Below, one piece after another: positions 1-12,720 of a stretch of DNA of 64,000 nt. Source of the stretch: Haemaphysalis longicornis (taxonomy: Eukaryota; Arthropoda; Arachnida; Ixodida; Ixodidae); the NCBI GenBank assembly GCA_013339765.2, contig CM023449.1, positions 109,919,849-109,983,848 of the forward strand, given 5' to 3'. Below the pieces are notes generated by a model. That model did not search any database. It had not been told where the DNA came from and saw only the letters and a program-made list of their open reading frames with translations. Every line of letters starts with the position of its first letter. The stretch's first letter is position 1. A program made the position numbers and the translations under genes.

Positions 1-1050
1 TCAGCTTCTGAGCGTGGTTCTGCTCTGTTTTCTTTTCGTAGGCACGTGGGTCCCAAGGAAAATGAAATTGATTTTGCACCGTTTGTGTCGTTCGTCCCAA
101 GCCTCTGAAGCCAGAATAGCGGCATCTGACTAATGCGCGGAGTTGGAGATCCGCGGTTTATGTCTATCAGGTAATATTGTTTACAATTACAATGTCTGGG
201 CGGACATCCAGCGTACAGAGAAGATGTGCGTGCGTGCTTATGCACGGGAAATGTTTTTCTGTAGTCTCCACAAAGATTAAATCTGATTCGACGGAAAAAT
301 TAAACGCATATGATAATATACACCATATAAACATATCATAAACATTTCAAAATGCTGGCAGTTGACCTATATAATTTCGAAGTGATATTCAAAACGCTCT
401 CTAACAGAGACATTCCGCACTCTGAATTCAAAGATAGCAGCACAAAAAAAACGGGAGCGGAGACGATACGACAGGGAACACCGCCCTGTCTTTGCTTGCG
501 CTGCTATCATAACAACACGCACAGGTTGCCGCATTTATCAATGGCTCAGATATAGGCTAATGGATTTTTTTCTGCAGATGCTCCCATGCTTAATCCAGCT
601 AGGTTGGATTAGTCAACCAATAGACTTTTAAACACACTCAATATTTTAACCCTTCGTTGGGAATATGGTTGGCTGTTTGAAAACAGTGTTGTACGTCTTA
701 GCACCGCTCATGAAGATGATCTCTTGCACGAGTGTTTGACAGGTCAACTTCACCTTATAAGATTACACAGTGTAACCAGAATTGTTTCTTTGCTTTGTGC
801 TACAACGGCCGCACATTGCATAATTTACTGCTGTAACAAAATGCCTAAACAGACTTCGCGCACGTGTACATTTTGGTTACGAATTGCTATTAAAGTGTAT
901 AGTATTGCCACAAATTGTTAACAGTAGTCTATGTCCACAAAAACGTATGAAATACCAACCACAGTCTGCCTAACTGCGTACTGTATTCACTTTACATCGT
1001 ACCTACTATATTGCAGTTGAATTGTCAACACTGCTGAACACTCAGGCGGA
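1..1050. other. AT-rich stretch, no gene recognised
   Basis: Open reading frames here are under 70 codons and have no recognisable motif. No repeat shared with the rest of the window was noticed. Confidence 0.5.
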
Positions 1051-1053
1051 AGA

Positions 1054-1205
1054 GTGGAAGCTCGGGCATGTTGGCGATTCATGTCCGACCCGGATGCACA
1101 GCACAAAAACCAGATGAATAAAAAACACAGGACGGTCGCTGAACAGCGGTCGTCCTGTGTTCTTTCTCGTCCTTGTCTTTTGCCCTGTACATCTGTATCG
1201 AATAA
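1054..1205 (-). repeat. Penelope-terminus-like fragment with hairpin
   Basis: Positions 1124-1141 and 1144-1161 form a near-perfect inverted repeat: 18-bp arms, two mismatches and a 2-nt loop. Read on the minus strand, the flank is GACAAGGACGAGAAAGAAC followed by ACAGGACGACCGCTG. That resembles the terminal inverted repeats of the Penelope-like element at 46,040-47,338 (GAGACAAGGAGAAGAGGAC, then CACAGCGCTGA). It is inferred to be a stray terminus (pseudo-LTR fragment) of that type. No coding part is attached. Confidence 0.35.
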
Positions 1206-2040
1206 GGCGGAGCCGGATGTGAAAGGGGTTCCGCTGGTTACCCGCTTCAAGAATATGCAGCATAAAAATGAACTTGCGCCACACGTACGCTAATCACCAA
1301 ATTGCAGTGTAAGTACTTGTGGGTATTGTCTAAACAATAAAATACGTGCGGAGAGAACATTGGGGTATCTGCAAATGCAGAAAATAAGGCTGTATGTTAT
1401 TGGGAATCCAGGGGCTGACTCAACTGTTGGGAATTTCACCGCTGACTCCACTGTTGCGAACCATGGTAGCGTGGTCGATGTGGGCCGAGGTTGGTGAAGT
1501 TCCGGGGCAGTCATGATGGGCAAGTTGACGAAGAAGAAAACTTTATATACAAGTATTTACATCTTGGTATGAGAGCGGGCAGTGCGCTCCTGCGCGCGCG
1601 AGATTAAATAGGCACGTTGGGTCCCTTCCCCTTCACCCTTTTTCTCCGGCTGACGTCAGGAGGCACCAATCACGGAGGTCATGGCACTGATAGGAGCGCC
1701 ACCACGCAAAACACACGCGCACACGCACGAGAGGCCCCTCCTCTCCGGGGCAGGTGAGCGCCAGGTTGCTCCCGCCGTGGCAATCCGCCGTGGTCAGAGC
1801 CTTCTTTTGTCCTGGCGATGTTGCACCACCACGAAGACGCCTTGCATCCCTCGGTGGTAATACTCTTCTAGTGGCCTATTGAAGACAACACGCTACAAAA
1901 GGGCATGACAATGAGGCGCGGGCACGCCGCCGAGGCTTGTTGTGCAGGGCACCCAGCATTGCTTTTGTTAGCACCGCCGCTGGCCGGTTGGCGTTTTGAG
2001 AAGCCACGAGGTCGCTGAAAAGCGCATAGTTCAAGTAGGC
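1206..2040. other. no gene; GC-rich block with CRE-like octamer
   Basis: The part from about 1,565 to 1,860 is GC-rich and carries a perfect TGACGTCA octamer (CRE-like) at 1651-1658 and an AT-rich ATTAAATA at about 1603. This could be a promoter or LTR remnant, but no LTR boundaries, primer binding site or coding region were found. The short open frames have no recognisable motif. Confidence 0.35.
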
Positions 2041-2043
2041 GCA

Positions 2044-2217
2044 AAGTTCGCCACTGTGAATACGCCGGTTCGTGGCAAGTCGATGACGGATGTTCGATGC
2101 GGTTTTTCGGTGAATAAGCCTCACAACAGCAAGTTCGCCACTGTGAATACGCCGGTTCGTGGCAAGTCGATGACTGAGAGTCAAAGGCAGGTTTTCGGGG
2201 AATCAGCGTCGCAACAA
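2044..2217 (+). repeat. two-copy 87-bp tandem repeat, in frame
   Basis: Two head-to-tail units start at 2044 and 2131 (period 87 bp). The first ~43 bp of each unit are identical and the rest is diverged. The period is a multiple of three, so an 86-codon open frame at 1996-2256 (+) contains KFATVNTPVRGKSMT twice, 29 residues apart. The frame has no known domain. It could be chance or a remnant of a repeat-bearing exon; coding status is unproven. Confidence 0.7.
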
Positions 2218-3235
2218 TGTCCGCCGCTTTCCGGAAAGGTTGGTGGTTCTACATAAACAAAAAGAGCGTGGTAGTGCGGGCTTGCTGGTACATTGAGAAA
2301 ATTTAGTCAACAGCGCCTAAACTTGAGAGCGCTCTGTGTTGTCACTTATTCTGTTCCGTTCAAGCGCTGTTGTCTAAATTTTAGGTTTTGCCTAATTTTG
2401 AGTGGAACGCGGAACATACAATAATTGTTGTGAAATACAGAGATTTTCACAGGACATTGGAGCGCAATGTGCGAGCCTGAAATTGCGCGCGTTAGATTGG
2501 GGGAGGGTTCTGAGAAGCAGGCTGTGCAACGCACTTCGAGAAACGTAAACAGCGGCGCCGGAGAAGAATAGGCAGCTTCTGCACGAGAAATACCAGCTGC
2601 CTTGACTGGTGAGATGCCAACAGAGAGCTGGTGGTGGTGGCGAGCCGGCGGAACTAGTTTCGGCAAGTACTGTCGGGGGGCAGTCGGAGGTCAGGTGGTG
2701 ACGGACGCGGCAGCAAAATTAGAGTCCCCCAACCGATAAAAAGACGATCCAACAAGGGTTTCCCCTTCAGGGTCCAGAGAGTTTTGCATATAAAACATTT
2801 TTGTTCTGATGGTTGAATCATTACTAACCTGCTTTACTTGCAACCAAAACATGGCACACGGATGGTGAATTCACTTATTCTTCCTAGCAACAAGTACTGC
2901 CGAGCGAGTTAATAGCGCGAAAAAAAACACGCACCGAAGGACACAGCAGTACTGATGTCGCCATCCTCCTTTCTCTGTCTGGTTCCCAGTGTGGTTTCTA
3001 TATGTTCTTCCTTCAGTCCAAACCTTGCCATCTCTATTTATTTTTAAAATATAAAAAAGTAAAAAAATAAGTTACCTTGGGTACAGTTATTGGGTTCAGT
3101 TACGTTAGGTACAGTTACGAATGCTGGAAGTATAAAAAATGCACACGATATGACAAGCGCGTAAAGGGGTACATGCAGTCATACTTTTATAGCACTTTTC
3201 TTCGCGTTATCACAGTTTTTGTATAGTGAAAAATT
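2218..3235. other. no gene recognised
   Basis: A 106-codon minus-strand open frame (2346-2666) has no recognisable motif. The DNA becomes AT-rich after about 2,800. Nothing else is supported. Confidence 0.45.
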
Positions 3236-3400
3236 TTAAATCAAACCAAATCAAATCAAAGTTTATTTGTTTCTTGATATTGCATAAAAACATCGGAGTA
3301 ATACAGAAAGAGATCCCGAAGTGAAGCACTGCCGAGCGGACCTCTTATTATTGAGTGGGTGACAAGTGATTAAAATTAGCTGTTTAGCCTTTTTAAAAGC
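3236..3400 (-). repeat. CR1-type LINE 3' tail (minus strand)
   Basis: On the minus strand this reads as a 3' end: a hairpin-forming segment (GAGATCCC at about 3,310 and GGACCTCT at about 3,340), then AAGAAACAAATAAAC and a (TTGAT)-rich tail ending near 3,236. The segment AGAAAGAG..CCC..GCACTGCC..GGACCTCTT recurs at about 52,475-52,513, and a TGATTT-rich tail also ends the CR1-like LINE near 33,270. No coding sequence was recognised upstream of it. Confidence 0.5.
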
Positions 3401-6400
3401 GCAAATTTTACAAATAAATGTTCCAAGCCGGCTGGCATACATCGAAACAACATAAGCTTAAACACTTTTACGAACGAGCGTTGAATTCATTGTTCAGGTT
3501 ATTAGCAGACAAAAAAAAGAGGAAAAGAAAGAAAATATAGAAAGAAAGCAAAAACGTAATGGAGGAAATGAAAAGAAAAAGAAAAAGAAACGTTTGACGC
3601 AATAATGAATACTATATAGCACAGAAATACCAATGAGGAAAACACGACAATACAAATAACCAATACTCAATCACTTCATCAACAAATTATCATAATAACA
3701 AACACGAGTGCCAAAACATTTTAAGGAGAATAAATATAACAGCGTTTATTTAGCGCAACATCCGTTAGAAATAAGGGAAGGTAACTACGGTACACAGAAA
3801 ATAATTGACAAAAAAATGCGAGGCAGTTTTCAGCAGTTATTTACACAATATGAACGAGGTAGACGCCTAAAAGTAGGAAATGATGAGGTTGATTTGATTG
3901 ATACCGGTAATTCATTCCAAAATTTGATTGCACTGAATTCGACAGTTGGTTTTGCAGCCATTTTAGGCATTTAGAGAGAACACGTGGCTTCAGATGTGAA
4001 AGGGGCCGTCCAACATTTGATGAATGGGATTTTTTTTTGAAGGTGCCAACAGACGGCTGGCTTCCACTGCGAACCTTAATTTGAGCTTGTACTTTGGTAA
4101 AATTGATGGACCTCACAGAAACTTCCTGAGACAAATTTATAGAAGTGAACGGGGTAGTTATTTTCTCCATGTACGCCAGCCGGACGAAATAATAAAGCCT
4201 TGTAACCGTGAACTCAATAAGCAGATAAGCCGGGTTGCCACTCTCAACTCGGGCAAATTAGGTTGTTTTACACCGTCTCTAAATAGCCACAATTATAACT
4301 TCTGCATCAGGTTTTCTTTCTTTTAGGCAGCTTTGGGTGAACTGACTGTCGTGTTCTTGTTTGTGTACAAATGTGAGTGCCAGTGGGCAAACAAATTAAA
4401 CCTAAAAATATTATTTTTCTATCTTTGTCTGGCCCCTCGAAACTGCAAAAGTTTTAAAATAATTTTTCTTTATGAGTTACAACTAAATGTGGAATTTTCG
4501 AACCCATTTTTTACGACCCTGAAAACATGTTCAGCCTGCAGGAAAACGATTATACGCAGCATTAGAAAAACAACCACCGTATTTTACCGTATAGAATCTT
4601 TTGATATCGGTCCGACTGGAGCCTACACGAAATTGGAAAAGGGTAGATTTCTTAGGGTATTTATAAAATGTATATAAATGGTGCGTGTTTGAAAATCAAT
4701 GTTATTGGGCTCCGTTTGATGCGGGGGTAGCAAGCAATCTCGTATTACGCTGTAAAACCATCTTCCCATCATCATGTCATTAAGCATTGACCAATAAAAC
4801 ACATACTAAATAAGTGTTCATTCTCGGCATCCTCTGAAATTGTACTTTTATACCCGAACGCCTTATCGCGAGCATGCCGCTTGTTGGGCAATCGAATCGT
4901 GGTCATGGCGTGCCAGCTTACCGAGGCAGGTAGCAATTGAAGCACGACAACGACGTGTAGGTAAAACGGGGCGAACGCCTGGAAGCAATTCAAGACGCGG
5001 GTTTATCAGCTTCCCGTTAATTAAAGCAGGAGCTGTTCCTGAAGTATATGTCACTGCCATATCACCATGACGGGCGTATATTCTAAAACAAGCCCTCCAA
5101 CAAGAGCGCAGCTTCTCGTGTGGGCAGCCCGAGCGCGCCAGTATAAAATCATTACAGTTAAACTGCCCGCCCGGTAACCACGGCGATGACGACGATACAG
5201 CCGTGCCTGGGGCTTCCTAATACAATTTAGGCTTTAACAATTCACATAAATCCTCGTTGAGGTTTTAAGCAGTTGCCAAGAATGCCTTGCAGATACCGCT
5301 GTGCTCGAGTCATCGCAAACTGTTGATTTGTGTGCAGATTTTTTATTAGCCCAGCGTAAATACGTCGATCCGCTTAAAAGGAGAGGGCTTGCGTGCCCAC
5401 ATTTATTTTGCCCGTAGAAGCGAGCATGCACGGGAATATTTTCACAAACACGCTGAAGAGTGTGCCTGACTGATGGGGTGCCTCCAAAAGAGCAAGTTCG
5501 ATTGCAGGTGTGACGGTTGTATGTGCGGTGCTTGTAATATTTGTCTGAAATTTCCCGCTGTGAACACAGGCTCCACCAAAATTGCAACGGAGCGCTCTAG
5601 TTTCCCCAAATTGGCAACAAACACCACTGCTGACTGGTGACGGGTAGTTCACCGACTACATAGGTAAATACAAGGACAAGAGCAACCGTTTTGTGCGAAC
5701 CATAGAGAATACTTTAATTAATTTTTACCTGCGGAACAGCTGTCGCTATGGTAGATTAACTGCAACTGGATGTTCCAAATTTGGAACAGATTTTGCCCTG
5801 CTGCAGGCGATACTTCTTAGTCACGAAACGTGTAGTGGAAGGCTGTCGAACTTTTTCGTGAGCAGCGAGTCCGTATTTAAGTTTTAACTGCTAAATACAT
5901 GTGGCGTAAGGTGGATACAGAGTCAATTATTCCGACCATTGAACGAGCATTCCGCGATGCACGAGTTTCGTTGAACAACCTGAGCTAGAACTTCCGTTTT
6001 GAATTGTTTTATCAGAGAAGTTATGCACCATGCTTTGGCATGTGATTCTCGAGGAGAATCCGTCCTTCTGGCCGTGGAGAATTGAGCTAGCTATCACTCA
6101 GATGACTTAATAAACTAAAAAGCCTTCTATCTACGAGGCAGACCATACACTGTCGTGGAGGTATTCTTCTCTTAAGAAACTATTGAACATTATCATCAGG
6201 TGCCGAATTCTACCCCTTCCACAAGCTGGATTTTTAAGTTCGCTCTTTCCCAGGTACTTAGCACACGACTGGCACTTTGTGCCAGCTTAAATAAATACTT
6301 AAACGAAGATTGTTCGTAAGGGAAGCCTGAGTGGCCGCAGTTGAAAAAAAAGATTCCTCAGCGCAAACCACAGGCAGGGAATAGTGTACCTGTTTCTTTT

Positions 6401-7320
6401 TGTTGAAAAAATTTCAATCAGCACCTCATCTCGGAGTGGTTTTTATTAGGGGTCAGATTTTCTTTTTTTTCCCTGACTCATTGCGGCTGCCTGCCTATTT
6501 ATATCTGGTATTATAACTTTATATCTTTGATTAAATCGTGCTTGGCTGTGTCGCCCCATGCTGTAACGTATGCAAAAGCAAAGAGTACTGAAATTGTTGG
6601 TACTAATCGAATAGCAGGAACACGGGAAATTGAATTGCACTGAGAAAATCTCTATTGCAGTAATTGCCATGAAGTAATTGCTTCTATGACGTTTGGAAGC
6701 TTTTTAGCCTGTTGCTACCATATTTTTCGCATATTAAGAAAATATTTATCAAAAGGAGTGCAAGTTTTAGTAGCCCAAAATATTGCCGCGGAAAGAACAT
6801 TCGTTCTTTTTTTTTGGGGAGGTAGACGACGATTGCAGTGCAGAAAAAATTCTGGGAGCACATCCTCAGCGATGTATACACTTTGCACCCCTACACATCT
6901 ACGAAGTAACTAAATCTTCAGCGAATTTTATTTTAATCGGGCAAGGCAATTTTTAATTGCACAATCGTTGTTTATGACTAGGGGAAGAATTTATCCATGC
7001 AAGCAGAAACACCTCCATCACATCTATTTTCCTGAGTGCAGCGGCCATTCCTTAAATCGATATGTTTATTTGTCCTGAAAGGGGATCCGCACAGTCCGTG
7101 GGGTCCTACACAACAGAATCGGATCATAGGATGAAATGGATCGCATTCCCACTTTCTCGAATTGAACACCAAGGTTTGCATGTCAGTAGCGAAAGAAAAA
7201 ATATTTCCCAGGGCGACGAAATAAGGATTCGGAGATGAAATGGTACTGCTATATTTTAACTTTTGCTTTCTTCTTAGTTCACAGCCTGGAAGCCTTAGTA
7301 AGAAGCAACGTAGAAAGAAG
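3401..7320. other. long AT-rich stretch, no gene recognised
   Basis: Open frames of up to 117 codons occur (for example 3841-4170 minus, 4333-4677 plus, 5234-5587 minus), with no recognisable domain. Purine-rich runs lie at 3,510-3,600. I see no clear mobile element or RNA gene. Confidence 0.5.
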
Positions 7321-7324
7321 GTAT

Positions 7325-7470
7325 CTAATGCAATTTAATGACTTGATGTTGTAGACAGCGTGCGGGCTTCCGGTTCTGGAAAGCCATTCCGGCCCAGCCA
7401 ACTTTCTTTTGCTTTGATACTAGCTGTCGTGAGCAAGCCTGCAAGTTATGTATAACAAACAGCAGCATGT
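7325..7470. repeat. direct repeat, copy 1 (pairs with 8745-8890)
   Basis: This shares a ~110-bp block with 8745-8890, in the same orientation. Copy 1 has GCGGGCTTCCGGTT, then CATTCCGGCCCA, TTTGATACTAGCTGTCG and GCCTGCAAG. Copy 2 has GCGGGTTTCCGGTT, CTCTCTGGCCCA, TTTGATACTAACTGTCG and GCCCGCAAG. Identity is roughly 75-80% by eye. It is a dispersed repeat of unknown class. Confidence 0.65.
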
Positions 7471-8050
7471 TATGCACCCCTGCATATATTTTGAAATTAT
7501 GAGTCAGGACACGGCTCAGGCGCAATTAGGCGGTACCTCAAATCCATACTACGGACGCCTTTTCTAGGTGGAGCCAGAAATAAAAAATGGAACTTCATTT
7601 GTGTCTCGAAAAGCTCACATTACAATAAAAATTGTCAAAAATATTTAAACTGCTACGTTGAGATGGCGCAGACATCTCGTAACAAATAATTAAATCTGAA
7701 CTAGACTGCAACAAAAAAAACTTGCAAACTCTTTGTGTCTCCATGCATGCATTGATTGAAGTTCCTAGCGTGAGAAGGCAAAACCAATCGAGAGAATGAA
7801 GTTAAAACACTGACTGGTTCCTAAACAAAAAAGCTGTGCCAAAGTGCCTTCCGTGTTTTCTAACTTACAGTATATGAAAATGAGTGTATTTGCGTGCGTA
7901 ACAGTTTCACAGTCCTGAGAGTATTCATACAGGATTCACAAACATTTATGGTTGTAGACAGTTATCATGCATGCGCCGTAACTGAACGATTCATTTCTTT
8001 ACTTATTATCTCTAGTAAACTAAAATGCCAAGCTTTCGTCGTGGTGGTGG

Positions 8051-8260
8051 CCCGTACATTGCTCGCGGCGACCGCGCAGCGTCCCCGGGGCACGTTTTCC
8101 AACCCCATCATACCCATTTCGGGAGATTCACCAAGATTACGGTGACCACCCAGCAGCTAAATGCCGAGCGCTCGTGTGCCTCACGGCGACCGGCCTGAGT
8201 CCGCGACGCACGTTTGTCAAGCCAAGCACACCCACTTAGGGAGATTGGCCAAGAATGGCA
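8051..8260. repeat. diverged two-unit tandem repeat, ~119-bp period
   Basis: Unit 1 (about 8055-8145) and unit 2 (about 8172-8262) align through CGGCGACCG, GGGCACGTTTTCC / GACGCACGTTTGTC, and CCCATTTCGGGAGATT / CCCACTTAGGGAGATT. A 14-nt poly-C run follows at about 8,274. No coding function is apparent. Confidence 0.6.
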
Positions 8261-8744
8261 ACACTCCATCTCCGCCCCCCCCCCCCCTACCTTTCAAAGA
8301 GAAAAATAATCAAGCGTTTGCCGTTATTGTGGCACCAATTTTTCGGAACGAGACAGATTACAGCGTTCGCCGCAAATGTGGGAACACTTGTTCAGAAAGA
8401 GAAAAACACATCATCGCCCACCCCTCTCCAAGGTGATGTCTACTGATTATCCCTTCCAAAAAAACCAAGGAAGGTCATATTTATAGCAACAATGATGGAG
8501 TATAGGCTGTTGCGACGGTGAAGAAGAAGCAAATCGGCCGCTTCTTAAACCGTCGTGATGGTCGTGAAGGTTGCGCACAGTTTCGCTACCTTCAGTTCTT
8601 GCACGTTAGTGTGAGCTTCCTTCAATTTCTTTAAAACAAACATCGTGAAGACGCCTCTTTTAAGCTATTCCATCAGCGTCGCTAAGCCACCGTGCGGCAA
8701 AGAGATTCATATTTGTCGTAACGTTTACCACTGTTATCCTTTCA

Positions 8745-8890
8745 AACATTATAAGGCACTTCGGTGGCTTGATGTACATAAAGTGCGGGTTTCCGGTTGG
8801 AGAAACCTCTCTGGCCCATCCAACTTCCCCTTGTTTTGATACTAACTGTCGCGAGCTAGCCCGCAAGGCACATAAAGGAAGCAGTGCAAA
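8745..8890. repeat. direct repeat, copy 2 (pairs with 7325-7470)
   Basis: Second copy of the repeat described at 7325-7470, about 1.4 kb downstream in the same orientation. No open frame is conserved between the copies, so a non-coding dispersed repeat is the best reading. Confidence 0.65.
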
Positions 8891-9379
8891 ATATCAAATT
8901 AAAAGAACTCGCTTTTGTTTCCTGCAACCATCTGGGCGGCGCTGCAGTCAACTCGGTTTTATGCCGTACACCCGCTTAGATTCCCTATCCGAACACGTTC
9001 ATACCGTAGCTTTTTGCAGTTTTAATAAAGAAAGTAGTCTTTTTCCGGCTACCAAAACGGGAACGTTTACCTGGGTGATTTCAGATAAGATCGAACAAAT
9101 GGTGTCTGGCCGACCGCATTCATTTCATTGAAATTTTTATGTCATTTCCTTATTACTACTCCAATGTTGAGATTACAAACGTTTTCCCCGAAAAAAATTT
9201 GTCTATGTGAAAAAATTTTGCAGCACGACCAGGTGGACCACCGTCGCAACATGTCCGTGTGCCTCGGCCAATTTATGAGCTTCTAGCTACGATACTATTT
9301 ATTAGGAACAATATATACATATTGTGCACTGTTTACGCGTCGTGCTAGTTTCACTAATAAAGCTTTGCTGCTGTCAAGA

Positions 9380-10075
9380 ACGCAAATTTTTCGATATAAA
9401 CTGACGTACTCGGTTTAGAGCACAACTTTGTTAAACTTTAAGCATAAGTTTTACAAAAGTACTTAGGTTACACCCTTCACATTTTTCTCACGTGTGCTTC
9501 ATACAGTTCTAAATAAACACAACGAACACTTGTAATTGTATAATGTACGCTCAAGATGCAACGGGCACGCAAGTTTGAAGAAAAAAAAACAGACAAAGGC
9601 GAATTTCCAGAGCTAATAAAAAAAAAACATCTTGAATATTACTCTCGTCGTTCCCAGATACAGACTTTTGCACTTACTTGCAATATCATCAAACACATAT
9701 TTCATAATTTCGTTCTTGGAGCGTGTACAACGGGGAGAGAGCAGACATACTCCACGGCCCTACACGCCATACTGTAATGGTATCAACTTCCCTCAGATTT
9801 TTATCAATTATGTATATATTGTATAAAAGGCAAATGATCCCCTCATGGCTATAAAAATGAGATAGTAACAAAAATGTCATTGTATAGCCCATGTTGCACC
9901 ATGACCACCAGTCTGCGCCCAATGAAAATCTATGAATTGGGGAAAAAAAATGAAAAACTCTTACGTTCAGCCCAATATTTAAAAAGTGCTGTTTAAAGTT
10001 TTGTAAAACTATCTCAATAGGGTCACCGCTAAATTTACAATGGTTAGAAGTAGAAACACTTCGCATCATATCGAT
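9380..10075 (-). repeat. unnamed ~0.7-kb repeat, copy A (inverted vs 11605-12300)
   Basis: The reverse complement aligns along its length with 11605-12300 (+). Shared blocks include CAGTATCGATATGATGC, CATAGATTT, ATCATTTG.CTTTTATACAA, TCTGAGGGAAGT and CTTCAAACTTGCG. Both copies contain long open frames (126 codons here, 175 in copy B) and share short peptides (IHRF, IICLLY). The reading frame is not maintained along the alignment, so a non-coding dispersed element or a decayed transposon is more likely than a gene. Confidence 0.7.
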
Positions 10076-11604
10076 ACTGGAGTGTGTAAATCACGAGAAT
10101 GGAGCCCTGGAAGCTATGCTCCTGAGGGGGTGCTTAGACCGTAAATAGTGGTATAGCAACGTCCTTACTGCCTAGCTGATTATTTTGAACAAAATCAAAA
10201 TATCACGCCTGTTATGAAATCAGGCAGAATACAGTAAAAAACTGCAGCTTTAAAGCTAACGTTTGACGCCATAAAACAATCGTCACCCTATCAAAATTGT
10301 ATACTACTGTGTAGCAACTGTTTAAATTTGCTTGACATACATGTATTAAGAGTTTCCTTAAAGGGTACACACAGAACTTTCTGCTTGTAGATCACACGTA
10401 CCTGCTGCTGATGACTAAAAAGTAAGTTTCATGTGACAGGACTGCATGCCAGGGAACGCATGCACTATTCGTCGTCACTATTCCTTTATTCTGCCATGGT
10501 AGTTGAAAACTTCGTTTCGCCCCATGTACGGGAAGTGTGCCCACTTACCTCTTTGACAAGTGATATGTATCTGGGAGTAGGAATTCCAATTTTGAAATCT
10601 TGCTTTGGCTGTAAAATGTAGAGTGGTGTTTAAAGAATATTGCAACTTCGTCGCATTCCCTTTGTTCAAACGTAATCCAGGATATTTTTATAAATAGGGT
10701 CAAATATTTTCTATACAAACCCGCCTGACTCCCACGTGACAACTACCCCCCCCCCCTCCACACCCTTAAAAAAACCCTACCTTCTACACGGGATATCCAG
10801 TCTTTCGAGCATGGGAGACCGGCTTTTGTGTTCCTGTCATTCACCTCTCACACCACCTCGCCCCAGATTAGCATTGATTTGTTGGCGCGCTGAAAATGAA
10901 CGCGCACGTTATTCACTGCATGGATACTTTGATTTCCGGTATTTTCTGTGTATGCAACATAAGCGTGCTAGTTGCCACATTAGACGCAGGAGAACATTTC
11001 TTGCTGCCTATTACATTGTCCTCATTCTGGTTGCGAGTAGTAAGACATAAACTTGGTTAGCGCAATGCTGTAGTAAAGGTAGCAATGCTTGAACATGCGA
11101 AATTCTTCCCGAATCTGGTCTGTATTGAAGTGTTTCTTCACAAAGGTTTCATCGCCATCACGTACAACACAGAGGATGTTTGCCTGACTTTGCGTCGAGA
11201 ACTCCAGCTCATCATTTGGGAAGTATTCCCCGCCGGCCGATTTGCAGTCCCCAATTACTCTGAGCGCCCCACAAGTGCGCGTGCGTGCTAGCAAGCAAAA
11301 GAAACGTCGCAACGCGGCGGCCAGCACACGGTATTCTCGGCACACTAAAGAGCAAAAATTTGTGCAACCTTTCCTATTGTAAAATATTTGATTTTATGGA
11401 GCGCATGGAGAGCAGTGATAACTTTGTTGGGCACGAATCCAGTGTGTTTGGAATATGAATTAGCGCGACAATGTGAAATAGCATATCACGACAAAGAGTG
11501 TCAGCGCTTCAAGAAATCCACAGGAAGGTCTAAAACTGCGCGCATTTCAACATTATGTTCAGGTGGTGCTGCCCAGGGATTGGGCGCTGTACAAACTTCA
11601 GTAT
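10076..11604. other. spacer between inverted repeat copies, no gene
   Basis: Open frames up to 107 codons have no recognisable motif. A poly-C tract lies at about 10,747-10,756. This stretch would be the loop if copies A and B paired. Confidence 0.45.
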
Positions 11605-12300
11605 CGATATGATGCAAGGTGTTTTTACTTGCAACGAAATAAATGTAACGGTCATCATGTTCCGAGAGTTTCAAAAATTGAAGCAGCGCTTTTTTTTATC
11701 TATTAGGCTGAGTTTAACAGTTCTGTCGTTTTTTACCCATATCCATAGATTTCAAATTTGGCGCACAGTTGCGGTTATGGTGCCAACATGCACCCTAAAA
11801 ATGTCAATTTGTTCATTGAATTGTCACGTTTTTGTACCCGTAAACTGCATCATTTGTCTTTTATACAAAACATTACAAAATTTCTACCAATCTGAGGGAA
11901 GTGGCTATCACCTGCAGTACGTCGCGAAGAGTCAGGGCCAAATGGTTCCTATCTGCAGCTCTACACCCTGCAAAAACAAAACGATGCAACATATTTTTCG
12001 TGATAATGCAAATGCATGTAAAGGTCTACATCTGGGCATAATTGAAGCAAAATCGAAGATATGTTTCTGTGTTGGCTGCTAAAACTTTTGTCAGTTATTT
12101 CTTCAAACTTGCGCGCCAGTTGCATCATAACCGTATAGCATAGAATTGTACTATTCAGTGTGTTTAAAACTGTGAGTAGCAGGCGTGAGTAAAATTTCAA
12201 GGTTGTAACAAGTATGTTTTTTGAAATATTTACCCTCGATATTTGAACAAAATCACGTGCTTGGCCTAATTTGACATTTTATTGCGAAACATGTATGCTC
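11605..12300 (+). repeat. unnamed ~0.7-kb repeat, copy B
   Basis: This is the plus-strand copy of the repeat at 9380-10075. Homology starts at the CAGTATCGATATGATGC block (about 11,597-11,615) and fades near 12,300. The two copies lie ~1.5 kb apart and face each other. No terminal repeats or protein domain were identified, so the class is unknown. Confidence 0.7.
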
Positions 12301-12720
12301 TTTCCGGCCGCAAAACATTTTTAGAGAATTGTACACCGAAGGTAAATTGAGCATAAAATTTAGGAATTGCCCCTCATGAATATTTTCGTAGCTATACTTC
12401 ACTATAGTTGCCGAGGTGAATGGGCACGTAGCGAAGCCGGGGGTCTACCTTGTCGCGTTTCAAAATTTTGTTACAGTTACAGAAAATTTTGTCGGGAAAA
12501 ATATTCCTGAATCTCGACATGGGGTAATCAGAAAATGATCTAAAACATTTTCAAGCAAATTGAAAAGGTCGACCAGCCATACTTGTTCGATCGTATCTAA
12601 AATCACCCATCAGCGTTCTTTTAAATACGCACACCGGCTAAAGTGGTTTTTACGATAACACAGATAGAAATAGTAAAAAACAGAAGTGAGCGGTAGCACG
12701 CTGTCCCCACAGGTGGCGCG
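12301..12720. other. no gene recognised
   Basis: AT-rich sequence with no supported feature. Confidence 0.45.
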
